64,000 nucleotides of DNA. Source: a virus. The stretch's first letter is position 1, and each line of letters opens with the position of its first letter. The notes under the pieces are model-generated. The model searched no databases. It had not been told where the DNA came from and worked only from the letters and a program-made list of their open reading frames with translations. The stretch spans positions 1-64,000 of IMG/VR virus record IMGVR_UViG_3300025087_000641; one strand, written 5' to 3'. Shown here in pieces: positions 55,347 to 64,000 of the stretch. Position numbers and translations under genes: made by a program.

Positions 55347-57510
55347 TTTCGAGACTCCTAATTCTTTTGTGAAGTTCGATTAGATGGGTAAAAATTTCTT
55401 CTATCTTCTCTAATGCAATATCGGCTCGATCAAAAATGCCAGACGGCTCATCTGTTATTCTCGGAAGTCGCATGTTCTCTTTGATGTATGATTCTATCTC
55501 ATCCAGCGATAGGCGCTGATAGCCTTCCGCCCCACGGTTTGTGGCGTATCTATTAATGTGATCGGTTAGCCAATATTCAAGTGCATAGTCTGGATTCCCA
55601 TATGCAGAATTATTTAAGTAAATATTTGTCGCCACATTGATAGTGCCACTACCCTTATCTCCGCCAGTAGGTGCGCCCATCTGTAGCCCAGCACCAGTAA
55701 TGACATTGGAGTTGCTTGTGGAAATGTACATGGCATAATTTGTACTCCCACCCGGATGCGTGCCGATTAGCAATCCGACATTGGCTGTAGCAATCGTTGC
55801 CTCAGCCATCACCAACGCGGCATAAGTGGAAATTGTCCCAGAACCACTTACACTTGGCACGCCAATATTGATACCCGCTACCGCCAATCCAGTAAATGCA
55901 CCTTTGGCGTAGGTGACATTCAACTGCAATCCACGTAAGGCATCACTGTTTGCAATGGCGGTCAATATCGTGCTTTCGTACAATCCTAGCGCCTGCCCGC
56001 CCGCGGCTGTCACACTCTGCGCCAATTCAATGCCGACAGGTGCGACCGTAGCCGCAGTCCCCAATAGTACCCGTCCGGCTTGTATCCACAGCGCCAACGG
56101 ATTTGTGATAGTGGCATTTGTCCCTGCCACCGGAGCGCCAGTAATTGCTACTGTTGCCGCCGTTGTAATTGTACTCGTTCCAGTAAAAGCATAGGTTGGG
56201 GGTTCAAATATTACTGCTCTCTGTGTGGTCACATCCCCAGAGAGCCATTGAACAGTTCTACTTAGTGCGAAATAAATATCTGTCGCCTCTCCATTTGCCG
56301 TCAGGCTGGTATGTGCCCCGCCCAAAACATAAATCAAATTTTGATGTGTCCCGGAAATTGCTGGTTGCGAGATGTATACGAATCTCGAACTAACCATTGG
56401 GACTCCGATTCCGAATGTACTTCCGTTGAATTGAAATGTCGAGTTTCCTGTTATTGCGGACGATGCACTCCAATAGGCAACATGATTTGCCGTTCCCGTG
56501 CCTGTTACAGTACCCGTGCCAGCCGTATTTCCGGGAATCCACCTGCCACTTGAAAATATAAGCACTTGGTCTGTAACAGCCCCAGTTGTGTCTACATCTG
56601 CCAATCCATTTAGAGTGTTATCGCCACTATCAGATGCAGAGGCAGACCCCACCATCATCAGGTCTGGCGGATTACCAGACAGACCCTCTAGTTGTTTGAT
56701 TCTGTCCAACAAATGTAATGCGGGAGGACTTGGAAACAGCCTCGCGTCTCTCATATTGTCCACCACAGAAGACCAATCAACAACGGTAGTGGTGGATGCA
56801 AGTTTTACATAGCCAAGTGGTATCTCGTTCCCTGCCGGTGCTGGTACTGGCGTGAATAGGTCGTAGATAATCTCTTGTGTTCCTGTGGCATATGGGACTC
56901 CGGGACGATAAACAAGAATATCTGCCTCTGGGTCTAGCCCAATGAGAACATATCGAATCTGTCCACTCGATGGCTTGAATTGAGTCAAGTCATCGGTTTG
57001 CGTGAATGGGAATCTCTGCCATGTGTCCCAGAAGTAAATGAATGACCTCACATTGGCAATCATTGACGATGGATAGGTTGGATAGACCAATCCCGGAAGG
57101 AATTGGAGAGGGTCTATGAATACCTCGTCGCCCCCATGCCATTCATGTTGCTGGTGGTGTGGGCCTACTATTGGGATAGTGCTTGCTGGAATATCTCCAA
57201 GTCCAGCATAGTGCATACTGATAATCTGTTCTTCTTGGTCAGACTCCCCGGGTTCGGGGAAGCCAATAAGAACTGGAAGATTATGAGATGGTTGAACAAC
57301 ACCACGATTTAGAATCTGGAAATATCGAGTGCTACTTACATCATCTCTGGCAAAAACGTAATTGTCACGATTGGGAACAAAGAGATTAGACGTGGCAGTA
57401 CCGCGCCCGTCACCGAGTACAGCAGAGCGTATCTGTTGAACTTGTTGGTATTGGGAGATGGTCTCTCTCCATCTCCGCCTAGCCTCAGCAAGAGTTGTCA
57501 CGATGACCAA
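55330..57510 (-). CDS. phage tail fibre/receptor-binding protein, 726 aa
   Basis: The N-terminal ~240 residues (baseplate-attachment-like, with WDTWQRFPFT and FQPSSGQIRYVLIGLDP-style strands) are followed by a long Gly/Ser/Thr/Ala-rich beta region (residues 290-640; GTGTVTGTGTANHVAYW resembles a fibre repeat). A C-terminal coiled-coil (LEKIEEIFTHLIELHKRIRSLE) follows a YQRLSLDEIESYI segment, similar to the chaperone-like ends of trimeric fibres. Immediately downstream of the large distal tail protein. Host-range determinant by position. Confidence 0.7.
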   Translation of the reverse strand: MVIVTTLAEARRRWRETISQYQQVQQIRSAVLGDGRGTATSNLFVPNRDNYVFARDDVSSTRYFQILNRGVVQPSHNLPVLIGFPEPGESDQEEQIISMHYAGLGDIPASTIPIVGPHHQQHEWHGGDEVFIDPLQFLPGLVYPTYPSSMIANVRSFIYFWDTWQRFPFTQTDDLTQFKPSSGQIRYVLIGLDPEADILVYRPGVPYATGTQEIIYDLFTPVPAPAGNEIPLGYVKLASTTTVVDWSSVVDNMRDARLFPSPPALHLLDRIKQLEGLSGNPPDLMMVGSASASDSGDNTLNGLADVDTTGAVTDQVLIFSSGRWIPGNTAGTGTVTGTGTANHVAYWSASSAITGNSTFQFNGSTFGIGVPMVSSRFVYISQPAISGTHQNLIYVLGGAHTSLTANGEATDIYFALSRTVQWLSGDVTTQRAVIFEPPTYAFTGTSTITTAATVAITGAPVAGTNATITNPLALWIQAGRVLLGTAATVAPVGIELAQSVTAAGGQALGLYESTILTAIANSDALRGLQLNVTYAKGAFTGLAVAGINIGVPSVSGSGTISTYAALVMAEATIATANVGLLIGTHPGGSTNYAMYISTSNSNVITGAGLQMGAPTGGDKGSGTINVATNIYLNNSAYGNPDYALEYWLTDHINRYATNRGAEGYQRLSLDEIESYIKENMRLPRITDEPSGIFDRADIALEKIEEIFTHLIELHKRIRSLESVEHS

Positions 57511-60467
57511 TCCACTTCCATGCGTTTGAGAGCATAGTCATTAACTGTCCCGCCAATATTCCCAAACACATTCTCAAAGTCTCCAGTCTTGTTCTGGAAT
57601 GTACTTCCGCCATCAGACGAATATCGTGGCGAGTCTGTCCCATAAACAATATAGAGTCTGTTGTAATTGTTTATCCACGTTTTGACATGGTATCCAAGAG
57701 TCAATCCGGGATTGACAAGCACCCAAGTTGCGCCACCGTCAATGGTCTTGAACACGCTTTTCTCGTCAGATACATAGATAGTATTACCGTCTCCAGTTAT
57801 ATCCTTTCTGTTACTTCCGGGCGGTGAACTCTTGCTATATCTACTTGGCGTAATATTGCTCCAACTCGCCCCCTGATTTTCGGTTTTGAATACGCCTGTG
57901 GTTGTAGATACATAGATGATTTGGTCGTTGTCATTCCCGGAATAGGGTAGATATAGACTCACTGCATATCCAGAGGCGGCAGGGAAAGACAGGGAACTCC
58001 AAGAACCTCCCCCATTAGAACTCATGTAGACATATGCGGTAGTGGCTGTTGACGAATTGCTACCCAAGAAGAAGAGATTGGATATACTGTGGTTGCTGTA
58101 AACAACCTCGCCCTGACTATTGTAACTAACTGCAATAGTCGCCCAACTCCAAGTAGAACCATTGTTGGAAGTTACACCTATTTGTGGCGCGGCGGCGTTG
58201 TCCTGAACAAGAAGTGCCCAATATCCGCTTGACGCAATACTTGGCGAAAGAATCGGGATGGTTGGACTGGCAAGCGTTCCGCCAAATCCTGCCTCAATTT
58301 GTGCGCCAGTCAATACCCTCGTCCATATCGGTGTTGTCTGATTCAGACTCGTTGTTTTCCAAATGTTGCCCTTTGTGGTTGCTATCCATGAGACAGTGCT
58401 TAGATTGTATGGGTCAAACACCAAGTCCGTAAATGCTTCAGAACTAAAGGTGATGTTGTTTGTAATGTTCTTCCACGATGGATTACTTGCCAAGAAGTTA
58501 GTAGTTCTTGCAACAATATCATTTGACCCAGATGGTGCTTGTGCGATAAGTGCCGCAATCTTTCCAGCAGCCCCACCGGGATTAGGCTCTCCAGGGGTTG
58601 GAGGTGTAATCAGTGGGGGGAAGTCAACCGAAGACCCGCCATGCCCATCAACAACCGACTCTGCGGTTATGTCAATCTCTGGCAATGCAGAGATTGGATT
58701 GTATGAAACCCTCATCTCGTATGGGACAAGACTCTGGTTGTTCCAATTTAGGCCACGCATATTTGTTGCACCAGTTGGAGAGAGTGACATTGTAATGCGA
58801 CTCTGCGGAACTGGGTCTAGGCGTAGATTCCCGGAAAGAGGAATGTTGACTCTCTTGTATGGATTGTTCCTCTTGGCTCTTAGATTCCCGGCCCATGTGA
58901 TTGCCGTGTCTGTATCTGGCGCTGTGGCATTACGGGATATTTCCTGCCTGCCTCCAAAGTGTCCCGCCCGATGACTTGGAGAGACACCACCGATTGGTGT
59001 ATAGACTCCGGCGCGAATAGCATAGATGGTCTGTTGGGAATTCTCGTCAAAGTGCGGATGTTCAAGTACAACTGCGCCTCGTCTATCCCCAGCACCAATG
59101 TCTGCAATAATCGGCAGTGAGGCGCTTGCCCCAGTAACGTGACTGTCCAGACTTGCATAAATTGAGGATTGCATGTCTGATGCCAGAAGCCCAAGAACAC
59201 CCTCATAGTTATAGCGCAATTGTTCCCACAAGTTCCCCTGTGGCAATGAACGAAATGCAAGTTCGAGAGATGATGCCGAATCTCCCGCAAAGTTGAAGTC
59301 GGTAACATTCCCAATGGTAGACCGATATTTGACGAGGGTTAGTGCCGCCTTGTCTATTGTCAATTGGGATGCCATAGTCCACGCTGATGCTGCAGACCCA
59401 CCCTCCAAGAATATGTCATAGGCGTCTGTCATTGCCAAGACTCTATCTATCGTTGCGACTCTGAATGACACATTTCCGGTGAATGGTTCTATGCGAGTGG
59501 AATCGTCAACAATCCACCCGACAAAGACAATGTTGTTCCTCCCAAATGAGTTTCCGCCAAGAGACGATGCAATCCCATTGTAAGATGCTTTCTCAAATAT
59601 GACTATCTGCGCACCTTCCGGGAAATTGTCGGAAGTAGCCCCGCTATAGGCTTGTATCCTGCCATCATATCCACCACTATTGAGTCCGCCAGCGATTTCC
59701 TCAATCATTACTCGCTGGGGTTGTGCGTTACTTGAATTGAATGCGAATGTCAGACGTTGCCCGATATGACTTGCACCGTTGGAATCCGTGACGGTGAGTG
59801 TGTGGTATCTCCCGCCTGACGATGCATTGGTATAAGTAATGACAATCGGATTCTGGGACGAACCAAGTTGGCTTGAAACAGTCTGTCCATTGGGGAAACT
59901 CCACGACTGAGACGTAATGGATACTGCCCCAGTAAACGAATAACTCCTATCCCCAACATAACTTGCCGTACCGACTCCGCTGTCAAGCCATACCACGGCA
60001 GGCGGGCCGAGTAATGCTAATGGCCCAAAATTCCTTGTTTGTGCTGTGTATGGGTCTAGGTCTACCCACCACGCAGATGTAGCAGTATCATATGAGGGAT
60101 GAACAGACCAAGGTGCATACTCCTCAACTATTGTTGCAATAGCACCATTCCATCTCGTGATGCCACTACCGTATTCTCCAACATGGAGTAGACTTGCAGA
60201 TGTTGGGGTTGCCCTAATCCTCATTTTCCCCTTGTCATATTGCCCAACATTTGTTCCGATTCTAACTGTCATTCCTTTTCGAGCATCAGAGAGATTGCCC
60301 TGCAAAGTATTGCTTGCAGTAATGGCACTCGCGGGAAAGTTGTCGGGAATGGCATTGACAGACCCCGCCCAAATTATGCGCGGTTGGGCGACGGCACAGT
60401 AATATTCACTGCGCTGTGGATGCGCCCTAAAAATAGCCTTTTCGTTAGTCGTCAGTGCTATTCTCAT
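57498..60467 (-). CDS. distal tail/baseplate protein with PKD-like and Asp-box propeller domains
   Basis: 989 residues. The first ~150 are a baseplate-type beta domain. Residues 165-250 look like a PKD/Ig fold (SITSQSWSFPNGQTV, RYHTLTVTDSNG). A large middle domain and a Pro/Gly linker (PPLITPPTPGEPNPGG) lead to a C-terminal propeller with five Asp-box motifs (SNNGSTW, SSNGGGSW, TENQGASW, TIDGGATW, SSDGGSTF). Asp boxes occur in sialidases and sortilin-like propellers; no FRIP or catalytic triad is obvious, so binding, not cleavage, is the safer guess. It may recognise a surface glycan. Confidence 0.72.
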   Translation of the reverse strand: MRIALTTNEKAIFRAHPQRSEYYCAVAQPRIIWAGSVNAIPDNFPASAITASNTLQGNLSDARKGMTVRIGTNVGQYDKGKMRIRATPTSASLLHVGEYGSGITRWNGAIATIVEEYAPWSVHPSYDTATSAWWVDLDPYTAQTRNFGPLALLGPPAVVWLDSGVGTASYVGDRSYSFTGAVSITSQSWSFPNGQTVSSQLGSSQNPIVITYTNASSGGRYHTLTVTDSNGASHIGQRLTFAFNSSNAQPQRVMIEEIAGGLNSGGYDGRIQAYSGATSDNFPEGAQIVIFEKASYNGIASSLGGNSFGRNNIVFVGWIVDDSTRIEPFTGNVSFRVATIDRVLAMTDAYDIFLEGGSAASAWTMASQLTIDKAALTLVKYRSTIGNVTDFNFAGDSASSLELAFRSLPQGNLWEQLRYNYEGVLGLLASDMQSSIYASLDSHVTGASASLPIIADIGAGDRRGAVVLEHPHFDENSQQTIYAIRAGVYTPIGGVSPSHRAGHFGGRQEISRNATAPDTDTAITWAGNLRAKRNNPYKRVNIPLSGNLRLDPVPQSRITMSLSPTGATNMRGLNWNNQSLVPYEMRVSYNPISALPEIDITAESVVDGHGGSSVDFPPLITPPTPGEPNPGGAAGKIAALIAQAPSGSNDIVARTTNFLASNPSWKNITNNITFSSEAFTDLVFDPYNLSTVSWIATTKGNIWKTTSLNQTTPIWTRVLTGAQIEAGFGGTLASPTIPILSPSIASSGYWALLVQDNAAAPQIGVTSNNGSTWSWATIAVSYNSQGEVVYSNHSISNLFFLGSNSSTATTAYVYMSSNGGGSWSSLSFPAASGYAVSLYLPYSGNDNDQIIYVSTTTGVFKTENQGASWSNITPSRYSKSSPPGSNRKDITGDGNTIYVSDEKSVFKTIDGGATWVLVNPGLTLGYHVKTWINNYNRLYIVYGTDSPRYSSDGGSTFQNKTGDFENVFGNIGGTVNDYALKRMEVDWSS

Positions 60468-60606
60468 ATAACCCTATCGCCAAAATCTCATGTATGGGCC
60501 GAATCCCATCTCTCCGAATCAATCCCTATTCTTCGGAAAATTCTCTACGATACATATGGATACAACTTCTCAGACATGGATGACTACGACTTGTCAAGGC
60601 TTCGCC
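60468..60606. other. gap between tail genes with a + strand protein-like frame
   Basis: The minus strand holds only very short ORFs here. On the + strand the frame ending at 60614 reads like real protein (ILRKILYDTYGYNFSDMDDYD), but has no start codon in this gap and would run back through the tail gene. It may be a fragment of an inserted gene. Confidence 0.3.
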
Positions 60607-60942
60607 CTAAGTAACTGCAATGCCATTGATTAGAGCAGACCACCTGCCAACATATCCAGCCTCGAATGTTGGTCTGCCAATTTGCAAGAAGATTCCAGCG
60701 TTAGAATACGAAACGAAAGAGCCAGTATCTAGTGATAGCAATTGAATAGATGTCAGACTCGCACCATTGAATGCCGCCCATTGTTGATATGAGGCATAAG
60801 TACAAGCATCAAATTCAAGTCTTGCTGACTTCGTGGCGGCATAGACTGGCCTACCCGTGTGGTCAGTCCCGAGAACAATGTCCTGCCACGACTGTTGATA
60901 TGGTGCAAGGCTGGCTGTTTGACCATTGATGGTGTATGGCAC
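60607..60942 (-). CDS. tail protein, 111 aa
   Basis: Beta-rich, low-charge protein (YTINGQTASLAPYQQSW, GSFVSYSNAGIFLQIG) lying directly downstream of the tape measure, the usual place for a distal tail or tail-tip component. Family not recognised. Confidence 0.6.
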   Translation of the reverse strand: MPYTINGQTASLAPYQQSWQDIVLGTDHTGRPVYAATKSARLEFDACTYASYQQWAAFNGASLTSIQLLSLDTGSFVSYSNAGIFLQIGRPTFEAGYVGRWSALINGIAVT

Positions 60943-60950
60943 AGTATCTC

Positions 60951-63515
60951 CTATATCGCAATCACATCCACAACAGCATTCAGGGCTGCGTTCCGAACGG
61001 CAGAGGCAAGTATGCCATCCCCCTGAACGTTTAGAGTTACCATGATATTAGACCCAGTTCCACCAGCCATTAGCATTGGCTCTTGACCACCACCAGGGCC
61101 AGGGGCGGGATATGGGTTGTCCCCCAAGTCTGGAATTGGGGCGGGCGGGCCAGGTTCTTCGCCATATGGAATGGGGGGTGGATTCCCGCTAGGAGTACCG
61201 CCCCCTCCAGATTCAAGGTCGCCATAATATTGATTGATACCCATTCTTTCTTGCCAATACCGAATTAGATTTGTAATGCGTTGCTGATATTCAAGACTCT
61301 CTCTGCCTGAAACATTTGTTAGGAACAATTCAATATTTGCTTCTTCTTGGCGACGATACGCCTCTTGTTCGCCAATCTGTTCCTGTAACGCCTGTTGCAA
61401 ATCCCGCTTTCGTCTTTCGTCTGCCCGCCGTGCGTCCTCTACCTCGCGGTCATATTGTCTCTGGATTTCGCGGCGTCTATTATCATACTCGTCGGCAATA
61501 TCCTTGAGCCTGTCCTGCTTCTGGCGCTCGGCATCTTCCTCTTTCTGCTTGCGGTCTGCCTCGGCGTCTTTAAGTTCCTCGTTGCGGGCTAGTTCGGCCT
61601 CAAACAATGCGCGGGCATCAAGGTCAATAAGCGCCTGAATTCTTGAGCGGGCATATTTGTCAAGTATCTTTTGAATACGTCTCTGGTATGCGGACTCGGC
61701 ATCCTCTGAGTCCTTGTGTCTCTTCTCCTCGGCATCAGAGATTGCTTTATCCCGATCCTTCTGCGATTTCTCCTCAAGATCAGCCAAATCCCTGTCGCGC
61801 TTTGTGGCAGCATCAATCATGTCATCGGCCAACTCGCGCTCAGAGTCGAGGACATCCTGTTTGTATTTGTCCCTAAGTTCTTGAATTTTCTTGTCAACTT
61901 TTTCCCAAAGTTCAAGAGTCTTCTGTGCGGCCTGTTCAAATGCTACAGGCTTGAAAGCATCCTGAAGTTCTTTGAGTGTGATAATGCCATCTTTGCCCGC
62001 CACTTCTAGGGCGTCTCTGAATTTGAATATTGCCTCATCTGCTAATCCGAAAGCAACCCTAAGTTTATCCAGTGCCTCTGGGGTTAGAGTCCCAGCCTTC
62101 TCGTTGAACTCTATAGCCTTCTTTGCGGCCTCTTCAAATCCAAAATCTAGTGTTTTCCCAGATATGTCGTTAAGTTTTTCAAGCGCCTCGGTTATTGCGT
62201 TCTCGCGTTGTTCTTGAAATGCCAGTTGTTCATTGAGGGCTTCAATTGCCTCGCGTCTGTCATCTGTAGCCCTTATTCCGTTATATTCAGATTCGGAAAG
62301 AAGATAATTTGACTGAACTAATGTCTCTATAGTATCAGTCCCGTCAGACATTACACTTACAAGATCGCCACTACTGTTTACGGCCAAGTTTTGTGATTTT
62401 GCAACCCGCTCCAATTCTGCGCGATATTCTCCATAGGTCTTGGAACTTTTAGACATCTCGCTGGCATGTGTTTTTATTGCCGCATTGATGTCTATGTATC
62501 CAAATAGAAGAATGTCAAGGGACTTTATGAGTGGCGAAACAGCATCACCAATATGTGTCTTTATCGCATTTGTAGCATCTGTAATATGTGTCTCAAATCG
62601 CTCATAGGCATTTGCGGCATCGTCAACCAATCCGCCAGTATCTTTCAGGAGTTTATTCCCATCCTCAATAATGGCGTTTGTTAGTGCCTGTCGCTTCTCT
62701 GCCTCGGTTAGATCATCTGCCACTTTGCCAATTGACTTCCCATAATTGGCGTAGGCGGTTTCTCCATCAATGACAATACCAATATCGTCAAGGACGCGGG
62801 TAGACAGACGCCCAATACCGAGGATGATACGTTCAAATGCGGCTTCTGTGTCAAGTCCGGCAGCACGTCCACGAATGGCGGCAATCTCAAGCAACTTCGC
62901 CATTGTGTCGGTATCTCTCGCCACTCCGAGGAGCATAGATCGGTTTGCCTGTGTAATGGCTTCGTTGGCAGAGATAGCACCGTGCGAGGCGGTTTTCATC
63001 TTCGCCACCGCCTCTTCCATATCAACGCCGTAACTCTGTGCTAATTTAGTGCCTGTCTCCCGCAGGCGGTCAATGGCCGCGCCCTCTTTTCCGAAGTCGT
63101 ATGCGGATTTTATGGCAACAGCAAACGCGGTAAGAATTCCAGTCGCAATTAGAGCGTCTTGGGCAAGAGCGGCAAATGATTTGCCAAATTCCTCATTCTG
63201 CTTGATCGCCCCCTCCATGCCTCCTTTTGCCCCAATCGTGGAGAGACGCCCGAGGAATGTTCGTTGTATATCGTTGAACTTCTGTTGTTGGTCTGCTAAT
63301 TCCTTTTGGAGGAGTATCTGCTGCTTGATGTTGGCTTGTGAATTCTTGAAAGCCTCTGTTTCAGAAGACCGAAGTAAGGCATTTCTATTACGGAGAGACT
63401 CGTATTGGGCGCGATTCAGGGCCTCAACTGAGGCTTTCGCCTCATCAAGCACTTTTTTCCCCGCGAACATCGCGTTAATTAGAATCTTGATTTCGTCGGA
63501 TGCGCCTGTTGGCAT
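60951..63515 (-). CDS. tail tape measure protein, 854 aa
   Basis: Helical throughout. An N-terminal helical rod (to ~100) is followed by a hydrophobic stretch at about 115-137 (ALIATGILTAFAVAIKSAY), a helical middle, then a long charged coiled coil from ~545 to ~760 (repeats such as DAEEKRHKDSEDAESAYQRR). The C-terminus is Pro/Gly-rich with NIMVTLNVQGDG. This length predicts a tail of roughly 130 nm by the usual 0.15 nm per residue rule, i.e. a siphovirus- or myovirus-like particle. It follows the frameshifted chaperone gene as expected. Confidence 0.88.
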   Translation of the reverse strand: MPTGASDEIKILINAMFAGKKVLDEAKASVEALNRAQYESLRNRNALLRSSETEAFKNSQANIKQQILLQKELADQQQKFNDIQRTFLGRLSTIGAKGGMEGAIKQNEEFGKSFAALAQDALIATGILTAFAVAIKSAYDFGKEGAAIDRLRETGTKLAQSYGVDMEEAVAKMKTASHGAISANEAITQANRSMLLGVARDTDTMAKLLEIAAIRGRAAGLDTEAAFERIILGIGRLSTRVLDDIGIVIDGETAYANYGKSIGKVADDLTEAEKRQALTNAIIEDGNKLLKDTGGLVDDAANAYERFETHITDATNAIKTHIGDAVSPLIKSLDILLFGYIDINAAIKTHASEMSKSSKTYGEYRAELERVAKSQNLAVNSSGDLVSVMSDGTDTIETLVQSNYLLSESEYNGIRATDDRREAIEALNEQLAFQEQRENAITEALEKLNDISGKTLDFGFEEAAKKAIEFNEKAGTLTPEALDKLRVAFGLADEAIFKFRDALEVAGKDGIITLKELQDAFKPVAFEQAAQKTLELWEKVDKKIQELRDKYKQDVLDSERELADDMIDAATKRDRDLADLEEKSQKDRDKAISDAEEKRHKDSEDAESAYQRRIQKILDKYARSRIQALIDLDARALFEAELARNEELKDAEADRKQKEEDAERQKQDRLKDIADEYDNRRREIQRQYDREVEDARRADERRKRDLQQALQEQIGEQEAYRRQEEANIELFLTNVSGRESLEYQQRITNLIRYWQERMGINQYYGDLESGGGGTPSGNPPPIPYGEEPGPPAPIPDLGDNPYPAPGPGGGQEPMLMAGGTGSNIMVTLNVQGDGILASAVRNAALNAVVDVIAI

Positions 63516-63516
63516 A

Positions 63517-63839
63517 TTACTCTTTTGGCCTTTGCGGTAACTGGACTCTTACTTCAAGCGGATTGTTAGTCTTTGTTTCCCCGCCTTTTGCCCACCGCAA
63601 TAGACTTACCCCATTAGGATTGTTCTTTTCCCAATCACGCTTATTCTTGGCGTCGTGTTTGCCCTTTGCTGTATGATATACATTAAGGCATGTCCGAATA
63701 TCCCTGACAACTCGTGGGTCTTGTGTGTCAAATCCAAGTTCGGATGGTGACATTCTAAGATGTTCGCAAATCAATCCGGCCTCAAGCAGTCGTGGCGGGG
63801 GGCAACGACTCGGACTATCCACATAGTCTATTACCCCCC
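63517..63839 (-). CDS. tail assembly chaperone, frameshifted C-terminal part (T)
   Basis: This frame has no independent good start; the GTG at 63822 lies past the stop of the upstream frame. A -1 slip at the six-G run (63834-63839) joins the upstream chaperone in frame, giving GVIDYVDSPSRCPPPRLLEAG at the junction. The product resembles the T part of GT-type chaperones that coat the tape measure: SELGFDTQDPRVVRDIRTC and a basic C-terminal region. Confidence 0.75.
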
Positions 63840-64000
63840 TTGCGAGTTTGGGTCAGAGGCGTTGGTCTTTTCGTAGAGGTCGGTGATGCACTCCACAAGC
63901 CACGCCACAAGTTTTGGTGACGCCGGGAAAGTCTCGTAAGTCACGGGATTCGGAAGTCCAGAAATATCCCACAGTTTTACAAGCGGAATAGCAGCAGGCA
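63831..64000 (-). CDS. tail assembly chaperone G (partial, window edge)
   Basis: The frame is open from the window edge and ends at TAA 63831-63833. The visible part (LVKLWDISGLPNP, SPKLVAWLVECITDLYE) has the helical character of tail chaperones and precedes the tape measure by one gene. Its last codons are the six-G slip site. Confidence 0.65.
   Translation of the reverse strand, partial: PAAIPLVKLWDISGLPNPVTYETFPASPKLVAWLVECITDLYEKTNASDPNSQGG

Noticed and set aside
60240-60614. 124-codon + strand ORF overlapping tail genes
   Set aside because: Only the last ~35 residues look protein-like, there is no local start codon, and most of it is antisense to the tail gene; noted as a gap feature only.
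1-64000. CRISPR array or integrase/attachment site
   Set aside because: No regularly spaced repeat-spacer structure was seen and no tyrosine or serine recombinase motif was found; the tRNA at 2642 has no visible duplicate end in the window.

Overview
This 64 kb window reads as part of a large tailed-phage genome, or a phage-like element, of about 48% GC. Two things support this. The right end carries a minus-strand virion block in canonical order: tail assembly chaperone with a -1 frameshift, then tape measure, distal tail proteins, fibre and small tail proteins. The other ~53 kb is densely packed with short genes overlapping by ATGA, most of them unrecognised, among which sit typical phage functions: an Mgm101/Rad52-like annealing protein, solitary DNA methyltransferases, DUF3560, DUF5131 (Gp37/Gp68) and a phage ABA-sandwich protein. 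I see no integrase, terminase, portal or capsid gene. The host cannot be named. Several promoter-like sites lie at or just before start codons, so leaderless transcripts are likely.

Layout. 1-3.8 kb (+): zinc-ribbon fragments, RtcB RNA ligase, a GT-C membrane glycosyltransferase whose 3' end runs through a tRNA-Ile(UAU), and small ORFs ending at a bidirectional terminator. 3.8-5.4 kb (-): two DNA methyltransferases. 5.4-6.05 kb: a mostly gene-free divergent control region. 6.05-22.6 kb (+): about 55 short genes (small membrane proteins, zinc ribbons, DUF3560 with a methyltransferase, the annealing protein). Interspersed are copies of a near-palindromic motif TAGTCAARTTTGYACA, three candidate structured RNAs and a GGCNN pentamer array. 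22.6-32.6 kb (+): four glycosyltransferases mixed with an RNA ligase-like nucleotidyltransferase, a third solitary methyltransferase and membrane microproteins. 33.4-53.8 kb (+): a sugar-nucleotide island. 53.8-64 kb (-): virion genes, with one + strand HNH endonuclease inserted.

How the genes fit together. The island contains a recognisable candidate for every step of CMP-pseudaminic acid synthesis: PseB, PseC, PseH, PseG-like, a PseI/NeuB synthase and PseF/NeuA. It also has a second NeuB-family synthase, a KdsC-like phosphatase, a GmhA-like isomerase, two classical SDRs, an epimerase, an ATP-grasp enzyme, a formyltransferase and two sugar-type methyltransferases. With five glycosyltransferases in the window, this could build and transfer a modified nonulosonic acid onto the host surface or the virion. 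A large distal tail protein at the other end carries Asp-box (sialidase-like propeller) repeats, a possible glycan-binding partner. RtcB, the RNA ligase-like protein and the tRNA suggest RNA repair.

Mobile nucleases punctuate the right half: a TnpB element abutting a truncated second cytidylyltransferase, a LAGLIDADG enzyme, an HNH-AP2 enzyme between two SDR paralogues, a frameshifted HNH gene, and a NUMOD4-HNH enzyme behind a leader terminator. All functional assignments come from reading motifs by eye; no database search was run.
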